Source: Tetmemena sp. SeJ-2015
Lineage: Eukaryota; Ciliophora; Spirotrichea; Sporadotrichida; Oxytrichidae
Length of the DNA: 12,328 nt
Direction of reading: 5' to 3'
Assembly (NCBI GenBank): GCA_027382625.1
Contig: JAJKFJ010024731.1
Span: forward strand, 1-12,328
Shown one piece after another: positions 9,891 to 12,328 of this stretch. A program made the position numbers and the translations under genes. Under the pieces are notes generated by a model that did no database searches, was not told the origin of the DNA, and saw only the letters and a program-made list of their open reading frames with translations. Every line of letters begins with the position of its first letter. Position 1 is the first letter of the stretch.

Positions 9891-11865
9891 TCAGCTATGT
9901 TTGAATATTCGGGGCTCAATATCTAAGTTCCTCAGCACCCTTGCCTCATCCTGGACATAAATCACAGTGCACTTTGCCTTGAGCTATTGGTTGAATTGGA
10001 TCCTCCGAATCAGTGCTCCCTGGGTTCCAGCTATAGCTTCGCTTGTTTCAACCATTTGATAAATCGAGTTGTCCCAAACGTGATGGATACTTTCCTCCGC
10101 CGTGCAGCTGATAACCCTTGTGCTCCGTGTGACGAAATCTATCCAGTCCATAGCCTCTCAGATGATGTTTAGTCGCAGTGATACCTTCACAGTATTGTAC
10201 GCAGGCATAATGACGTCAAAATGAGGGTTCTTCATCCTCCTTCTCCTCCCATCAATGTAGAGGTAGATGAACTTGTTGTTCTTGTGAACTGGGGCCGACT
10301 TCTCCAGCTCGCCAACGAGATTGTCCATCACATTTGCTAGCACCCTCTATCGACTCTCTTGACAGGAGGCCCACAGTCTCGCGATATAGAGCAAGTGTGT
10401 GAATCCGGAGAATGCCTCCACTGTGCGATGGGAAAGGTTTGGGCTTATCGCTCACCCTTGACTTTCTCTCTATCGACAACTTCGTCCTACTTGATAGCTA
10501 TCTTGAAGATGCGCTGCCGAGGGGCACGCTTGCCAGGTCCACTCCTCCCAATACGTCTCCAATTTCGAAGGTGGGCTCGAAGCCCCTCGCATACTGCGCG
10601 AGCATAGGCAGGCAGAACTGCCTTCGACGTTTCCTCATAATGTCGCTCACCTTCATCGCGAATGATTTGAGCAGTAAGTGGATACGCGCACTCTCTTCGC
10701 CAAGAGCATCCTTGAGCTCTGACTTGCTTCTCTTAATCGAGGCCTTTAACTCTTTGAATCCATGGTCAGCATCAAGCAGTGCGTACGCGAGAACCTTATC
10801 ATTGCGGCCATCAAAATTAGGCTTGACAATGTGGTGCTCAACTATGGAGTGCACGAACTCTTAGTACTCTCTTACTCCATCAATTACTTACTAGTATACT
10901 ATGTTAAACACCTCCACTTCACGCGCCCTCCTCTTGAGTACCTCCGCACTGGCACGTGAGGTTACTACCGCACTCGCCTTAGAGGCTGCCTCAATCATCA
11001 TAAGTGAACGGTTGGAGTACATATTAGCCTTGAGCTTCCTCGACTCAGCGGCGTTCCTTGATCCTTTGGTGCAGAGAGCCATAGTTTGTCCTGAGATGGA
11101 GGAGACCCCTTCGGACCTCATTCAACTCTTTCATCCTCTTGTGAGTATCTGGGCTAATGTGGCAGAGGTAAGAACAGCGCTTTTGAACAAGATGAGCGAG
11201 CTGCTAGCGCTTTACATAATGCTCAACTTCTGCATAGCAAAGGTGTGGAAGTAGAAGGTTGCGAGGGCGAGCTGAGCCTACGACTGGACTGTAGAGGATA
11301 TCAAGGACTCAACTATTCCCACCTACTTGTCAATCAGACAGTCTATTGTCACTGAGAGTTCAACGAGCTCCTACTCAACATTGCTCGACAAGAGTGTGCT
11401 CCCCGAGTGAGCCTTTAGGATTGCCACGAGGTCGGGGACCTTGCCAAGCTTGGAAAGTAAGCTGTAGGATGGGCCTGGGTGCTAAAGGAAGCGTTGATAG
11501 TGCACATCGCCATAGAGGAGGAGCCTAGAAGAGTAAGGCTACACCATCAACTGCGATAAGTTGAGCCCTGGGCATGCCTCAAAGGTAGCTGAAGGCATTT
11601 CGGATGAGTCTCGTGAAAGGCTATGGACCTAGGAGTAAGCCACCTCTTAGGCATCGCGGGTGGGCAGGTCTGCGAAACGTCGGTATCCTGGAGACTGGCT
11701 GGCCTAGGCCTTACGGATGGGCATATCTTGCCGCCCTCGAGGTTGCCCTTATGGCGACAATGGTGCCAAATAGTCGCCATCGGACAGTGAAGTCAGTTCT
11801 GGGCCAATCTCAATGCAAGCGCTCGAATGGTGGGGCCTCAAGTGGTCCTTCCCTGGATGAATCAT
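9891..11865 (-). pseudogene. Long unrecognised minus-strand gene, broken by frameshifts and one internal TGA
   Basis: In the ciliate code a coding signal runs from ATG at 11863-11865 (in-frame TGA at 11959-11961 upstream) to TGA at 9891-9893, about 660 residues if the breaks are bridged. About fifteen TAA/TAG are read as Gln. The frame is unbroken from 11865 to the TGA at 11131; then a short offset stretch, a resumed frame from about 11106 to 10346, a shift near 10343-10345, and an in-frame TGA at 10158-10160 inside otherwise continuous sequence. A hand count over 11401-11520 gives GC at codon positions 1, 2 and 3 of 26, 15 and 27 of 40, the periodicity of real coding DNA. The N-terminal 135 or so residues are Pro/Ser/Gln-rich; a long helical region follows, then a basic stretch (MRKRRRQF) and a mixed segment with KFIYLYIDGRRRR. 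I recognise no family. It is either a decayed element gene or an intact one with homopolymer errors in the sequence. Confidence 0.6.
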
Positions 11866-11976
11866 GCGATTGGGTGACCTGGAGCGTCTGGGTGCCTAGG
11901 TTGGCAATAGTGGCTGCGATTAAATATATTAAAACTATTAAGGGACAAGCCAATCAAATCACGTTTAATTAAGACA

Positions 11977-12046
11977 CCCAAAAAGCTACTCGTGGTTAAT
12001 CGTTACAACTACTAATAGGCCTTTTTATCACAAGAAGCTTTTTGGG
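11977..12046. repeat. 11-bp perfect inverted repeat CCCAAAAAGCT with a 48-bp spacer
   Basis: CCCAAAAAGCT at 11977-11987 and its exact inverse AGCTTTTTGGG at 12036-12046. It lies just outside the coding island, upstream of the long minus-strand gene. It could be a transposase-binding subterminal repeat or a hairpin; no matching copy was found left of 6834. Confidence 0.7.
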
Positions 12047-12228
12047 CACCTCGAACCGATCAGAATCAAAGGAAAGGTAAGAACGCCATCTTTGATTAAA
12101 TATTTCAATCTTTCCAATAATCATATAAACGAACTATTAGTTAAGTGACAATATAAGAAGCTGCTGCTCTATCACTTGATGCATGATTAAGCTATCGATA
12201 TAGAGGATTTAATAGTGAGTAGTTGTAA
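12003..12228. repeat. 11-bp perfect inverted repeat TTACAACTACT / AGTAGTTGTAA
   Basis: TTACAACTACT at 12003-12013 and its exact inverse at 12218-12228, 204 bp apart. The first arm lies between the arms of the CCCAAAAAGCT repeat, so the two inverted repeats interleave. A weaker relative, GAGTAGTTAATCA, lies at about 6780-6792 beside the transposase start. Confidence 0.5.
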
Positions 12229-12328
12229 GAGAGTGGAAGAAGAGAAGACAAAGTTATGTGCGAGATAAGGTAGAGTGAATATTTAGGAAAAGTATTTAAG
12301 CTTAACTTAATGACTTAAGTCACTTTTG

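Larger units (their letters stand above)
11866..12328. other. AT-rich right flank of the gene island
   Basis: GC drops from about 11920 onward and no coding frame with good composition is seen. The stretch holds two 11-bp inverted repeats described separately and the presumed promoter of the long minus-strand gene. If the island is a transposon, its right end should be here or just beyond the window. Confidence 0.55.

Noticed and set aside
10359..11254. Plus-strand ORFs of 65-150 codons
   Set aside because: They are antisense to the long minus-strand gene, whose Gln-reassigned frame and codon-position GC pattern are better.
11131..11278. A second open minus frame (CYAEVEHYVKRQQL) parallel to the long gene
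   Set aside because: The chosen frame is continuous with upstream sequence without any indel; the alternative needs an additional shift.
11604..11972. Plus-strand 122-codon ORF
   Set aside because: It is long, but GC by position in 11812-11880 is highest at the wobble position of the minus frame, and that frame continues directly into well-supported coding sequence.
6640..12328. C4A4-type telomeric ends as in TBE elements
   Set aside because: No such repeat is present near either edge of the island.

Overview
The window reads as nuclear DNA of an organism in which TAA and TAG encode glutamine and TGA is the stop codon (the ciliate nuclear code). Ciliate germline DNA is the best guess; hexamitid diplomonads, an oxymonad and ulvophyte green algae share this code. 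The key evidence is an IS630/Tc1-type transposase that becomes one 408-residue frame only when two TAA and one TAG are read as Gln, and that then ends at TGA. The neighbouring minus-strand genes behave the same way. Under the standard code every gene here falls apart into short ORFs.

Layout. Positions 1-600 have moderate GC and carry a minus-strand reading frame that leaves the window on the left and is interrupted by an AT-rich stretch bounded by a short inverted repeat. Positions 600-1200 have intermediate composition and no gene I can defend. Positions 1200-6780 are an extremely AT-rich, essentially gene-free desert with two recognisable objects: the decayed remains of a response-regulator receiver domain (minus strand, about 3640-4060), and an 827-bp segment (4975-5801) bounded by inverted repeats that start with long G runs.

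Positions 6834 to about 11865 form an abruptly GC-richer, gene-dense island that looks like the body of a large multi-gene DNA transposon. It holds the transposase on the plus strand and, on the minus strand, two intact unrecognised proteins (233 and 315 residues) and one long broken reading frame (about 660 residues if repaired). The transposase and the 233-residue gene converge and share the 7-base palindrome TGAGTCA as their two stop codons. The AT-rich right flank has two interleaved 11-bp inverted repeats that may belong to the element's end. No terminal inverted repeats of the whole island could be established by eye.

How the parts work together: the transposase has all three catalytic acidic residues and would cut and join the element's ends. 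The three minus-strand genes are helical, Gln-rich or basic proteins of unknown role that probably travel with it. The layout recalls the ciliate TBE elements, which carry a transposase plus accessory ORFs, but this island lacks their telomere-repeat ends. Most frame breaks in the long minus-strand gene can be placed at runs of C/G, so sequencing or assembly error is as likely as genuine decay.
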